50,832 nucleotides of DNA from an uncultured Eggerthellaceae bacterium (GCA_903789415.1 CAIFEG010000012.1:1-50832); one strand, 5' to 3'; numbered from the stretch's first letter, positions 16,401 to 26,146 are shown. The notes: a model not told the origin generated them from the sequence alone. Numbers and translations: made by a program.

Positions 16401-18527
16401 TTGGACGCAAGCCTGACAGATAATTCTCAAGGCGATGTCGTCGAGAAAACCAATGCCCGCTCCGTAAAAACAATAGAAGCTGGGTTCGTAGAATCTTTCG
16501 AACAACGATATTCCAAAACCATTCTTGAAACGCTGCTCTGCGATCGTACAACAGGCAAGAACATCATCTGGGCAGATGATGAGTATGCCGCTCTTGGGAA
16601 AGGATATGAACCAGAGAGCGAAATAACTGTTGACGCGATTTCAGGAACCAACTCTGGCGTAATTAAGCCACGCGTAGCTAAGGAACAAGAACGTCAGACT
16701 CGGCGTACTCGAGCTCGTGCAGAAGTGTTTACCCCATCTTGGCTGGTAAACAAGATGAATAATGTGCTCGATGATGAGTGGTTTGGCCAAACAAATGTTT
16801 TCAATCAAAGCACTGAAAGCTTATGGATTCCGTCTAACCAAAAAATAGAGTTTCCTAAGAAAAAGGGTTTTGGCTGGCATGATTACGTGAACAGTCTGCG
16901 CCTTGAAATTACGTGTGGGGAAGCGCCATTTCTGTGTTCTCGCTATGACACGGTGACGGGTGAAGTTTTACCTGTTCAATCTCGCATGGGAATCCTCGAT
17001 CGCAAGCTACGTGTAGTAGATGAGCGTGCTCGTTCTTACAGCGAATGGGCCAAATGGGCGTTTGCTGCTCTTCAGGCAACATACGGATACGAATATCAGG
17101 GCGACAATCTGTTTATTGCTCGAATTAATGTTTTTGAAACGTTCACAGAGCACTGTGTTGAGCGCTGGAAAAAGAGGCCGGAAGACTCTGATCTATCAAA
17201 TGCTGCATGGATAGTTTCATGGAACATCTGGCAGATGAATGGATTAACATGTGCGGTCCCTACAAGCCAGCTTAATGCGTCTGTAGAGTCAACGCTCAAT
17301 CCACAACCAGAGAATACCCAACTATCGCTGTTCGATTTACTTGATGAGCCTGAAAATAGTGAAAAAAGTTCTAAGAAAACTGCAGAAGTAGCTGCTCATG
17401 GCACTGTTCCATTGTGTTTAATTTTCGATTGGCAAGCGGGTGAACCTATTGAGTTCGCCTCATTGAAAGGCAAGATGAATAAGGGAATGAAGAAATTCTA
17501 TGCGGTAATTGGTAACCCGCCGTACCAAGAAGAATTTACTGATGAAGGCAATAAAACGTATGCTGCACCTGTTTATAACAATTTTATGGATGAGGCAGAA
17601 AAAGTGGCAGATAAAGTTGAGCTAATCACTCCTGCGCGCTTTTTATTTAATGCCGGGTCAACTCCCAAAGCATGGAATACAAAAAAACTAAATGATTCAC
17701 ATTTTAAGGTGCTTTTTTATGAGGAAGAATCTAGAAAAGTCTTCCCTAATACTGATATTAAAGGGGGGATTGCAGTAACCCTTAGGGATTCTTTAAAACA
17801 ATTTGGAGCAATCGAAGTTTTTACAAAAAGTTCTACTTTAACAAGTATTTTGCACAAAATAGTAAATGCTCCAAAATTTGTTGGAATGACATCCATAGTT
17901 CTCAGTCGCACTGTTTATCGGTTAACTGACGCTTTGCATAAAGATTATCCAAATGCGATTAATTTACTAAGCAAAGGACATGCATATGATATGTCAACGA
18001 ATATTTTTGAACGCCTTCCAATGGTATTTTCGGATACAAAACCTAATGATGGTAGAGACTATATAAAAATACTTGGCAGATTTCATAACCAGAGAACCTT
18101 TAAATACATAAGGTCAGAGTATGTCAGTAAACCTGAAAATTTATATAAATATAAAGTTGTTCTGCCAAGCGGAAATGGAAATGGAAATTATGGAGAAGCA
18201 TTGACTGCTCCTATTATTGGGATACCTGGTGTTGGAACGACAGAGACATTTATCAGCATTGGGCTACTCAATAGTAAAAAAGAAGCAGAATCTTTATTGA
18301 AATATATAGAAACAAAATTTGCTCGTTCTCTTCTCGGAGTTTTAAAAACTACTCAGCACCTAACACCAGAAGTTTGGAAATTTGTCCCACTTCAGGATTT
18401 CACATCAAACTCTGATATCGACTGGTCACAGTCGATATCAGATATTGACCAGCAGCTATATCGGAAATACAACTTGTCTGACGATGAAATCGAATTCATT
18501 GAATCGCATGTAAAGGAGATGGACTAA
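16401..18527 (+). CDS. N6-adenine DNA methyltransferase (Eco57I-like) of a restriction-modification operon
   Basis: 708-residue methyltransferase. The order is motif X-like AEVFTPSWLVNKMNNVLD (~106), an unusual motif I LEITCGEAPFLCS (from L168), and catalytic motif IV NPPY at 372-375 (VIGNPPYQEEF). A C-terminal ~300-residue target-recognition region follows. DNA from about 17640 to 18400, encoding that region, is visibly more AT-rich than the rest, as expected of exchangeable specificity domains. TTG 16401 follows AGAAAGAGG and the next ATG is far downstream, so TTG is likely. The stop lies 2 bases before the helicase start. The product should protect host DNA from the nuclease/helicase encoded next. 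Confidence 0.88.
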   Translation: MDASLTDNSQGDVVEKTNARSVKTIEAGFVESFEQRYSKTILETLLCDRTTGKNIIWADDEYAALGKGYEPESEITVDAISGTNSGVIKPRVAKEQERQTRRTRARAEVFTPSWLVNKMNNVLDDEWFGQTNVFNQSTESLWIPSNQKIEFPKKKGFGWHDYVNSLRLEITCGEAPFLCSRYDTVTGEVLPVQSRMGILDRKLRVVDERARSYSEWAKWAFAALQATYGYEYQGDNLFIARINVFETFTEHCVERWKKRPEDSDLSNAAWIVSWNIWQMNGLTCAVPTSQLNASVESTLNPQPENTQLSLFDLLDEPENSEKSSKKTAEVAAHGTVPLCLIFDWQAGEPIEFASLKGKMNKGMKKFYAVIGNPPYQEEFTDEGNKTYAAPVYNNFMDEAEKVADKVELITPARFLFNAGSTPKAWNTKKLNDSHFKVLFYEEESRKVFPNTDIKGGIAVTLRDSLKQFGAIEVFTKSSTLTSILHKIVNAPKFVGMTSIVLSRTVYRLTDALHKDYPNAINLLSKGHAYDMSTNIFERLPMVFSDTKPNDGRDYIKILGRFHNQRTFKYIRSEYVSKPENLYKYKVVLPSGNGNGNYGEALTAPIIGIPGVGTTETFISIGLLNSKKEAESLLKYIETKFARSLLGVLKTTQHLTPEVWKFVPLQDFTSNSDIDWSQSISDIDQQLYRKYNLSDDEIEFIESHVKEMD

Positions 18528-18529
18528 TC

Positions 18530-21500
18530 ATGGCCCATCTCGATGTTCAGAAGATTGTAAATACTGCAAGACCTGCTATTCCCCAAATATATGCGTATAC
18601 AACTCCCGAAATTCGTCGCCATGACGGATGGACGAAAATTGGATATACCGAGCAAAATGTCAAAAAGCGTATCGAGCAACAGACACATACCGCAAATGTG
18701 CGATGGAAATTGGAATGGCAAGGAAATGCCACGTGGGAAGATGGAACCGGAACATTTCGAGATACGGATTTTCATAACTATCTCACAAAGCTCAAGGTAA
18801 AACGCGAGCCACATACTGAATGGTTCCGTATTTCTGGCCATGATTCTCATATGCGTTTTTATGAGTTCCGCGATAATCATGGACTCCCTGAACTTCCTGC
18901 AGCGAGCCCATACAAGCTTCGCAGCGAGCAGGAACAAGCCGTAGAGAAAACGCTCGATTACTCAAGAAGTCACGAAAATGGCGAGTTCTTGTGGAATGCA
19001 AAACCACGCTTCGGTAAAACGCTTACCGCATATGATTTCTGCAAACGCATGGGCGCGCGGAAGATCCTCATCGTCACAAATAGGCCTGCGATTGCAAATT
19101 CTTGGTACGACGATTACGAGAAATTCATGGGGAAAGAGTCTGGATGGGACTTCATCAGTAATGTTTCGAGCATTGCAGATAAATCGAATGTGATGACGCG
19201 CGACGAATACATTGAAGGTCGCGCGAGCCGACGAGATAAGTCGCGTGGATTCATTGAGTTCGTGAGCCTCCAGGATCTCAAGGGCGCCATTAGTCTCGGC
19301 GGAGCATACGACAAGCTGAAAGAAGTCGCAGATCTTGAGTGGGATGTTCTGATTATCGATGAAGCGCATGAAGGTGTTGATACGCTCAAAACTGATGTAG
19401 CGCTTGACCATATTAACAGGCGTTTTACGCTGCACCTATCGGGCACTCCTTTTAAGGCAATTGCAAACGATAAATTCCCAGAGGACGCGATTTACAACTG
19501 GACATATGCGGATGAGCAGCAGGCGAAGCGTGACTGGAATAATCCCGAGCTCCCGAATCCGTACGAAACTCTTCCAAAGCTGAATATGCTCACCTATCAA
19601 ATGAGTGACATCGTTCGCGATAAGGTACAGAAAGGAATCGATCTCGAAGGCGATGAAACTGAATACGCGTTCGATCTGAACGAATTTTTTGCTACCGATG
19701 AACGTGGGTATTTTATCCACAATGATGATGTGGATAAATTCCTCGATGCACTCACTACTCAGAAGAAATTCCCGTTCTCGACTCCAGAACTTAGAGATGA
19801 GCTTCGTCATACATTCTGGATACTTAACCGTGTGAGCTCTGCGCGAGCACTCGCAAAGAAATTGAATAAGCATCCAGTTTTCAAAAACTATAAAGTTGTT
19901 TTAGCTGCTGGAGACGGAAAAGTAGACGATGACGATGAAAACGAAAGTTCTTTTAAGAAAGTCAGAGATGCGATCGCAAAAAACGATTACACCATTACGC
20001 TTTCGGTTGGCCAACTGACTACAGGCGTTACGATACCAGAGTGGACTGCGGTCTTGATGCTTTCGAACATGAAGAGCCCAGCACTGTATATGCAAGCTGC
20101 TTTCCGTGCGCAAAATCCGTGCTTATTTAATAGGAATGGCAAGTTCTTGCGTAAAGAAAACGCATACGTTTTCGACTTCGATCCCGCTCGTACCCTTACG
20201 ATTTTCGAAGAATTCGCAAACGATCTCTATACCGATACGGCATCTGGTGGCGGTGACATTGACCAGCGGAAACATAACATCAGGCGCCTATTGAATTTCT
20301 TCCCGGTCTATGGTGAAGATCCCGATGGTGAAATGATCGAGCTTGATGCTGAGCGCGTCCTTTCAATTCCACGCAGAATACGTTCGCAAGAAGTGGTACG
20401 TCGTGGTTTCATGAGCGACTTCCTCTTCCAAAACATCTCGAATGTATTTCGAGCTCCCGCAGAAGTTGTTGAGATAATTCAACAGTTCGAACCATATAAA
20501 AAGCCTGATAAGGACTTAGGAATCGACGAAAATACAGCGGACGATCTTTCTCTTAACGCTGATGGGGAAGTAGAGATCCCTGAAGAGAAGGTTATTGGAA
20601 AGGCAAATGACCTTTTTGGCCGAAAAGTTTATAGTGAGGTTTCGGACAACGCCGAAGTTTCCGAAGATCTCAAAGGCGTTATTGACTCGATCCAGCAAAA
20701 GAATGGCTCTGATTCCGAAACAGATAAGCGATTAAAAGAGCTCGAAGAATTATGGGTTGTTAAGGTGACAGAACCACTCGTAGAAGCCGCAAAAGAAAAT
20801 TACGGTGAAGACCTTAAACCTGCACAGAAGCGCAAAATTGAACGCAAAATAAAAGCGGATGTCAATATTGAAGCGAATCGCGCCATGAGTGAACTTTCAA
20901 TTCAGCAGAAGCAAATAAATGCTGACAGGAAGAAGGCTTTGGATGTCGCCGAGACCCCAGAGGAAGCTGATGAAATTAATCGCTCTGCCAATGAAAAAGT
21001 AAAATCTGCTGGTGACAAAGTAATTAAAAGGCTTCAAGATTCCAAAGATCGGCTTATGCATAAAGCCGGAGAAACAATCGTGCGGGAGCAGGAGACTGCC
21101 AAGCGCGAAGCAGCAAAGCAAGACATTGAAACGGGCGTGCGTGATCACCTGCGTGGATTCTCACGAACCATTCCTTCGTTTCTTATGGCATACGGCGATG
21201 AGAATACGACGCTCGAAGACTTCGACACGATAATCCCTGCAAACGTTTTCAAAGAAGTCACCAGCATTACCGTGCAGCAGTTTAGATTCCTCCGTGATGG
21301 CGGGGACTTCACCAACCATCAGACTGGCGAAACAGAACATTTCGATGGGCATTTGTTTGACCAGGTTGTATTCGATGACTCGGTTAAAGAATTCATTCGA
21401 CTGCGCACGAAACTTGCGAACTATTTTGATGAATCGCTGAAGGAAGACATTTTCGATTACGTGCCTCCTCAGAAGACAAACCAGATCTTTACTCCAAAAC

Positions 21501-22180
21501 GTGTGGTCAAAGACATGGTAGATATGTTGGAGAAAGAAAACCCTGGGTGTTTTGATGACCCTGAGCATACCTTTGCCGACCTCTATATGAAATCAGGACT
21601 CTATATTGCTGAGATCGTAAAACGACTGTACAACAGCCCGGCTATGAAGGAAGCAATTCCTGACGATGACGAGCGGTTGCGGCATATATTCGAGAAGCAA
21701 GTTTTCGGGATCGCGCCGACCGAAATTATCTATCAGATCGCGACGCATTTTATTCTTGGATATAACGACGAGATCGGTCGTGGCTGCGATCACAATTTCG
21801 TGATGGTCGATTCTGCCGAGCTCGCTAAAGAAGGCAAGCTTGCTCAATATGTGCAGGATACGTTTGGTGACAAATTGCAGGGTAATGATGATTCTACCGA
21901 ACAGACTTCCCACAATGAAGCAGACAACGACTGGATTCTTGCCACGATCAAAGATGCAGGTCTTGAATATTCCGACAAACGAAGCAGTGGCGGAAGTTTG
22001 TGGGTAATTGGCGGCAATTCAATTCGAGGATTCATGCGCGACATGCAGAAAAAAGGTGCCAAGTTTACGTATGAGCCGAAAGGCGGCAGCGTTTCAAATA
22101 ATCGACCCGCATGGTTTATCCCTGCTTCAGCAGCAGATCGCGCAATTCGACATCACAACAAACTTCAGGAGAATAAGTAA
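18530..22180 (+). CDS. GIY-YIG / superfamily 2 helicase / methyltransferase-like restriction protein
   Basis: 1216-residue restriction effector. Residues ~17-120 resemble a GIY-YIG (T5orf172-type) nuclease (IYAYTTPEIRR...WTKIGY). A superfamily 2 helicase follows, with Walker A-like KPRFGKT (158-164), DEAH (277-280) and motif VI-like MQAAFRAQNP near 520. Residues ~720-880 are a charged, probably coiled-coil stretch. Residues ~985-1130 echo a degenerate methyltransferase: QIFTPKRVVKDMVDML as motif X and DLYMKSGLYIAEI (from D1017) in place of D-x-x-C/GSG. No NPPY is seen, so this part probably recognises DNA or partners rather than methylating. AAAGGAG precedes the start by 12 bases. The stop overlaps the next ATG by one base (TAATG). 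Confidence 0.85.
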   Translation: MAHLDVQKIVNTARPAIPQIYAYTTPEIRRHDGWTKIGYTEQNVKKRIEQQTHTANVRWKLEWQGNATWEDGTGTFRDTDFHNYLTKLKVKREPHTEWFRISGHDSHMRFYEFRDNHGLPELPAASPYKLRSEQEQAVEKTLDYSRSHENGEFLWNAKPRFGKTLTAYDFCKRMGARKILIVTNRPAIANSWYDDYEKFMGKESGWDFISNVSSIADKSNVMTRDEYIEGRASRRDKSRGFIEFVSLQDLKGAISLGGAYDKLKEVADLEWDVLIIDEAHEGVDTLKTDVALDHINRRFTLHLSGTPFKAIANDKFPEDAIYNWTYADEQQAKRDWNNPELPNPYETLPKLNMLTYQMSDIVRDKVQKGIDLEGDETEYAFDLNEFFATDERGYFIHNDDVDKFLDALTTQKKFPFSTPELRDELRHTFWILNRVSSARALAKKLNKHPVFKNYKVVLAAGDGKVDDDDENESSFKKVRDAIAKNDYTITLSVGQLTTGVTIPEWTAVLMLSNMKSPALYMQAAFRAQNPCLFNRNGKFLRKENAYVFDFDPARTLTIFEEFANDLYTDTASGGGDIDQRKHNIRRLLNFFPVYGEDPDGEMIELDAERVLSIPRRIRSQEVVRRGFMSDFLFQNISNVFRAPAEVVEIIQQFEPYKKPDKDLGIDENTADDLSLNADGEVEIPEEKVIGKANDLFGRKVYSEVSDNAEVSEDLKGVIDSIQQKNGSDSETDKRLKELEELWVVKVTEPLVEAAKENYGEDLKPAQKRKIERKIKADVNIEANRAMSELSIQQKQINADRKKALDVAETPEEADEINRSANEKVKSAGDKVIKRLQDSKDRLMHKAGETIVREQETAKREAAKQDIETGVRDHLRGFSRTIPSFLMAYGDENTTLEDFDTIIPANVFKEVTSITVQQFRFLRDGGDFTNHQTGETEHFDGHLFDQVVFDDSVKEFIRLRTKLANYFDESLKEDIFDYVPPQKTNQIFTPKRVVKDMVDMLEKENPGCFDDPEHTFADLYMKSGLYIAEIVKRLYNSPAMKEAIPDDDERLRHIFEKQVFGIAPTEIIYQIATHFILGYNDEIGRGCDHNFVMVDSAELAKEGKLAQYVQDTFGDKLQGNDDSTEQTSHNEADNDWILATIKDAGLEYSDKRSSGGSLWVIGGNSIRGFMRDMQKKGAKFTYEPKGGSVSNNRPAWFIPASAADRAIRHHNKLQENK

Positions 22181-24270
22181 TGGACGGCCATAAGCAATAT
22201 TTAACAGATCTCATCGAGGGGAAATTAACGCGTTTTGTGATTCCTGTTTACCAGCGTAATTATGACTGGCAGCCAGAACAATGCGGAAGACTCTTTGATG
22301 ACCTGGTTGAAGTTGCAAAGACGGGACGCAGGGAACACTTCTTTGGAAGTATCGTGTCTCAGACCCCGCGTGGTGAACGCGTTATCATCGATGGCCAACA
22401 GCGCATCACTACTGTTTTTCTTCTTCTGGCTGCTATTCGAGATCAAGTAAAGGACGGCGTAGTTAAATCTGAAAATGAAGACCTGGTTGAAGATATAAAT
22501 GACTATTACCTCATCGATAATAGGCATAAAGATGATCAAAAACTGCGTCTCAAACTGGTAAAAAGTGATAGTGAGGCCTTTAAGGCAATACTCGACGAAA
22601 AGAAAGACGAGTACATTCAAGGCTCAAATATCACGCAAAACTATCTGTATTTTTTGAAGCGAATTGCGGAAATGGATATCACGGTCGATCAGCTGTATGA
22701 CGCAATTAGATCGCTTTGCGTTATCGACATTACGCTTGATCCTTCTGATGATGCGCAGCTCATTTTTGAGAGTTTGAACTCGACAGGCCTTGATCTGTCT
22801 GAAGCTGATAAAATTCGCAATTTTGTTTTGATGAACTTAGACCAACAGCACCAGCAAGCGTATTACGAAAATTATTGGAACAAAATAGAGCACAACACAG
22901 ATTACAACGTTAGTGAATTTATTCGTTATTATCTTGCAGCTAAAGAAGCCAAAACACCTGCGATGAAGAAGGTATATCCTGCGTTCCGCGCGTTCGCGTT
23001 TAAGAATTTCCGGGATCCAAACGGCGACGATCTTGCTATTAGAACAGAAGATCTACTAAACGAAATGCTGCGGTATTCGGGATATTACCGTATGTATATT
23101 CATCCAAATACAGGCGACAAAGATATTGATGCTGCTCTTAGGGGTATTCATTTATTTGATGCAAGCGTCATCCAGCCATATCTCTTGAATCTATTTGAAT
23201 ATCATGCGCAAGGAAACATAAGCAACGATGCGATGGCGTCGGTGTTGTGGGTAATTGATTCATTTTTATTTCGCAGATGGACATGCAGCGTTCCCGCCAA
23301 TTCGCTCAATAAAATTTTTGAGACATTGCATGGAGATGCTCTTCGTGGCGTAAGAGATGGTGCGGATTATTTTGAGGTTGTGAAATACCTTCTGACTCAT
23401 AAAGCTGGCACGGGCCGCTTTCCTAATGACGATGACTTTTTATATGCTTTGGATACGAGAGATTTCTACAGGATAGGAAACCGCAAATACTACCTGTACG
23501 ATAGGCTCGAAAACGGCAAAAGTGATGAGAGAGTTGCAGTGGTAAAAGGCCTGGAAGATGGCAATTTCTCTGTGGAACACATTATGCCGCAAACTCTTAA
23601 CGATGAATGGAAGCGCAGTTTAGGCGAGGAATGGGAGCGCATCCACGAAGAATGGTGTCATAAATTAGCAAATCTTACCTTGACCGCATACAACTCTGAT
23701 TACAGCAATCGTTCGTTTCAACAAAAGCGCGATATGGAAAATGGCTTCAAGGATAGCGGATTCCGGATGAATCGCTGGATCGAACAGCAAGACACGTGGG
23801 GAGAAAAACAGCTGGATGAGCGCCAGAGGATGCTGGAGAAACAATTCTTAGAACTTTGGCCGTTCCCGGAAAGCACCTATGAGCCGAAGAAAGTTCTTCC
23901 TGAAACTGCTGCATTAGATTCGGATGCGGAATTTACAGGTCGGAGAATCGCAGCATTCAGTTTCATGGGCGTACGCTATGTTTCTACGCAGTGGAATGAT
24001 ATGGAAGCAAAAGTTTTGCAGCTACTCAACGAACTTGAGCCCGCAAAGATTCATGCGCTGGTTGATAAAACATCATATCCTGGAACCGCTTTTAGCAGAG
24101 AAGAAACTCCTGGTTATTCCAAGATTACTGATGGTGTGTATGCGCGCACGGCTTCAAGCACATCGTCGAAGATTGATTTGCTTAAGGCTCTATTTGAATT
24201 ATGTGACGTTGATCCAAGCGAACTTGTTTTCGAAATGCCTGTTGAAACGGCAAACAGTAAGAGCGCCTAA
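22180..24270 (+). CDS. GmrSD-like DUF262-DUF1524 nuclease (type IV restriction)
   Basis: 696-residue single-chain GmrSD-type protein. The N-terminal DUF262 domain (ParB-like NTPase) has IPVYQRNYDW near residue 23 and VIIDGQQRITT with D71-G-Q-Q-R75. The DUF1524 HNH nuclease is marked by FSVEHIMPQTLNDEW with E466-H467 and by HKLANLTLTAYNSDYSN downstream. A C-terminal ~100-residue domain (SFMGVRYVSTQWNDMEAKVL onward) is typical of proteins of this kind. GmrSD enzymes cut phage DNA with glucosylated or other bulky modified cytosines. The ATG overlaps the helicase stop and has CAGGAGAA upstream, so it is translated with the restriction-modification pair. Confidence 0.9.
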   Translation: MDGHKQYLTDLIEGKLTRFVIPVYQRNYDWQPEQCGRLFDDLVEVAKTGRREHFFGSIVSQTPRGERVIIDGQQRITTVFLLLAAIRDQVKDGVVKSENEDLVEDINDYYLIDNRHKDDQKLRLKLVKSDSEAFKAILDEKKDEYIQGSNITQNYLYFLKRIAEMDITVDQLYDAIRSLCVIDITLDPSDDAQLIFESLNSTGLDLSEADKIRNFVLMNLDQQHQQAYYENYWNKIEHNTDYNVSEFIRYYLAAKEAKTPAMKKVYPAFRAFAFKNFRDPNGDDLAIRTEDLLNEMLRYSGYYRMYIHPNTGDKDIDAALRGIHLFDASVIQPYLLNLFEYHAQGNISNDAMASVLWVIDSFLFRRWTCSVPANSLNKIFETLHGDALRGVRDGADYFEVVKYLLTHKAGTGRFPNDDDFLYALDTRDFYRIGNRKYYLYDRLENGKSDERVAVVKGLEDGNFSVEHIMPQTLNDEWKRSLGEEWERIHEEWCHKLANLTLTAYNSDYSNRSFQQKRDMENGFKDSGFRMNRWIEQQDTWGEKQLDERQRMLEKQFLELWPFPESTYEPKKVLPETAALDSDAEFTGRRIAAFSFMGVRYVSTQWNDMEAKVLQLLNELEPAKIHALVDKTSYPGTAFSREETPGYSKITDGVYARTASSTSSKIDLLKALFELCDVDPSELVFEMPVETANSKSA

Positions 24271-24301
24271 AGTTTTTAAGTTTCTAAAGTTCCGCGCATA
24301 A

Positions 24302-24334
24302 AGAGAGCCATCGAACGATAATCGGTGGCTCTCT
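24302..24334 (+). terminator. Hairpin after the restriction operon
   Basis: AGAGAGCCATCG pairs with CGGTGGCTCTCT (one G-T wobble) around a 9-base loop. No T-run follows, so it is a weaker terminator candidate, but the position right after the DUF262 gene and before a convergent gene fits. Confidence 0.6.
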
Positions 24335-24395
24335 AACGTATTACAAGATTTGTTGCCTGCTGACCAGCTGTTTGATTGGCCGGCTGCTCGCCAAC

Positions 24396-25430
24396 TTACA
24401 ACCAGCTAATCAGCTGATCAACGTCTTCCTTTTTGCTTGCCCAACTGGTAGAGAAGCGAGCGATCGTGTGCGTGTCGTCATACTTTTCCCAAACAGAAAA
24501 CTTCACATGCTGCGACAGCTTTTCCATTTGCGCTTCATCCATTACGAAATAAATCTGGTTGGTAGGCGAGTCAGCCAGCAGCTGATATCCCTTCGCTTTC
24601 AGCGCAGCCTTAATCTGTTGTGCCATGTCAACGGCGTTTTTGCCGATGGTCTCATACAGATTATCCTTAAACAGCTCATCAAACTGGATGCCCAGCAGCC
24701 GACCCTTCGCCTCAAGCGCTCCGTGCTGCTTGATCACGGTAATAAAATGTGGAATTGTCTTCGGATCAGGCACAACTACGGCCTCGCCACACAGGGCGCC
24801 GCACTTCGTTCCGCCGATATAGAACGCATCGCAAAGCTTCGCCATGTCGGGCAGCGTCACATCGTTTTGCTCACTGCCGAGCGCGTACGCCATGCGCGCG
24901 CCATCTACATATAAATAGATGTGATGTTTGTGGCACACCTCGCTGATCGCGGTTAGTTCCGCCTTCGAATACAGCGTGCCATACTCGGTCGGCTGAGAAA
25001 TGTACACCATACCAGGCATAATTAAGTGCTCGCGGTACGAGTCTTCCTCGTAATTGTTCAGATACTTCTCGATTTCCTGCGCATCGATCTTGCCGTTGTG
25101 CTGCTCGAGTGACAGAAATTTATGGCCGTCTGCCTCGATTGCTCCGGCTTCGCGCACGTTTACATGTGCAGACGTGGCACCAAGAACGCCCTGGTAGCTT
25201 TCAAGAAGCGCATCGATCACCACGGTATTGGTCTGCGTCCCGCCAATAAGGAACTGCACCGTGGCTCCCGGGCATTCGCACGCCTTGCGGATTCGGTCGC
25301 GCGCACTTTCGGAAGCGGAATCGTCGCCGTAGGTACCCATTTTCAGACCGTTTGTTTCAACCAAACGCTTCAGGATGTTTTCATGTGCGCCTTCCAAGTA
25401 GTCGCACGAGAAATCAAGCTTTTCGTCCAT
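24396..25430 (-). CDS. Low-specificity threonine aldolase / beta-eliminating lyase family
   Basis: 344-residue PLP enzyme, fold type I, cleaving threonine or allo-threonine to glycine and acetaldehyde. The PLP lysine is K209 in DAFYIGGTKCGALCGEA, and YLYVDGARMAYAL carries the cofactor-contacting Asp. LIGGTQTNTVVIDALL and SAHVNVREAGAIEADGHKF match the family. ATG 25430 follows AAGGAG at 12 bases. It lies just outside the defence island, facing the DUF262 gene, and marks the return to ordinary chromosomal genes. Specificity (L- or low-specificity) is not determined from sequence. Confidence 0.9.
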   Translation of the reverse strand: MDEKLDFSCDYLEGAHENILKRLVETNGLKMGTYGDDSASESARDRIRKACECPGATVQFLIGGTQTNTVVIDALLESYQGVLGATSAHVNVREAGAIEADGHKFLSLEQHNGKIDAQEIEKYLNNYEEDSYREHLIMPGMVYISQPTEYGTLYSKAELTAISEVCHKHHIYLYVDGARMAYALGSEQNDVTLPDMAKLCDAFYIGGTKCGALCGEAVVVPDPKTIPHFITVIKQHGALEAKGRLLGIQFDELFKDNLYETIGKNAVDMAQQIKAALKAKGYQLLADSPTNQIYFVMDEAQMEKLSQHVKFSVWEKYDDTHTIARFSTSWASKKEDVDQLISWL

Positions 25431-25641
25431 GTGTACCAGTGCTCCTTGATTCGTCGCAGGCCTTTATTTGATTGTGTCTCATACGAAACGCAGTTTTATT
25501 CTATTCATGTTATCAACAGGAATTTAACGAAAATTAAAAAGTGATGAACATTTTACGGAGTTTTAAAAAACGCGCCTGAAATGCTCGATTTCCTTGGTAA
25601 AAAGACACCACTTGTTTTGTTGAACATGATTTACCACATAT

Positions 25642-25667
25642 GGTTTAATGAACAGGTTTAATGAACA
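25642..25667. repeat. Perfect 13-bp tandem duplication
   Basis: GGTTTAATGAACA occurs twice in direct succession (25642-25654, 25655-25667). It lies 120-145 bases upstream of the Cys-rich gene at 25787 and just before a second, unrelated 13-bp array. Confidence 0.92.
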
Positions 25668-25680
25668 CACGTTAAAGAGC

Positions 25681-25738
25681 ATCAACTAGAAATATCAGCT
25701 AGAAACACCAACTAGAAACACCAACTAGAAACATCAGC
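25681..25738. repeat. Four to five 13-bp tandem units
   Basis: Units ATCAACTAGAAAT, ATCAGCTAGAAAC, ACCAACTAGAAAC, ACCAACTAGAAAC and a partial ATCAGC run head to tail from 25681. The array ends about 48 bases before the TTG start of the next gene. Its place in the 5' region could affect transcription or mRNA structure. Confidence 0.92.
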
Positions 25739-25786
25739 TTTAATGCCTTGTTAGAAAAGGCCCGATCTCGAATGGAGTGAAGACTG

Positions 25787-26146
25787 TTGAGCAACGACAT
25801 CAAAGTACAAATCAATGGCGATCAGGGACGCGTCGATGAGGTTGTAAAACGCCTGCTGGCACTTCCCGATTATCGGATGAAGTATGTGGATTTAGACCAT
25901 GCGCTCGACGATAAGAACCAGGTCACCGTCACCGTTTCCCTGATTAACGAAGGATCGAAGGTGTGCCACGATTGCGACTACTTCGATTATCGCCAGGAGG
26001 ATCCAGAAGCGCGCTGCCGCGTGGGTCTAAGCTGCATGAATGCGACGACTGCGTGTCCGTATTACAGCACCAATGTGCTTGATAGGAAGTTTGGACCTGT
26101 CGATCGTGACGAAGACGATATCGCGCAGGGAATTTTCTGGATGTAA
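25787..26146 (+). CDS. Unrecognised Cys-rich small protein
   Basis: 119-residue protein I cannot assign. The N-terminal ~55 residues (IKVQINGDQGRVDEVVKRLLAL...VTVTVSLINEG) look like a small alpha/beta domain. The C-terminal half has five Cys: KVCHDCDYFDYR, ARCRVGLSCMN and TACPYY, suggesting a metal site. Translation starts at TTG 25787 with GGAGTGAA about 8 bases before. Upstream lie two 13-bp tandem arrays. There is no membrane or export signal. The 87 bases after it hold no gene. Confidence 0.7.
   Translation: MSNDIKVQINGDQGRVDEVVKRLLALPDYRMKYVDLDHALDDKNQVTVTVSLINEGSKVCHDCDYFDYRQEDPEARCRVGLSCMNATTACPYYSTNVLDRKFGPVDRDEDDIAQGIFWM

Noticed and set aside
6812-24270. Prophage or integrative element carrying the island
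   Set aside because: No integrase, transposase, phage structural gene or att-like direct repeats were seen at either end.
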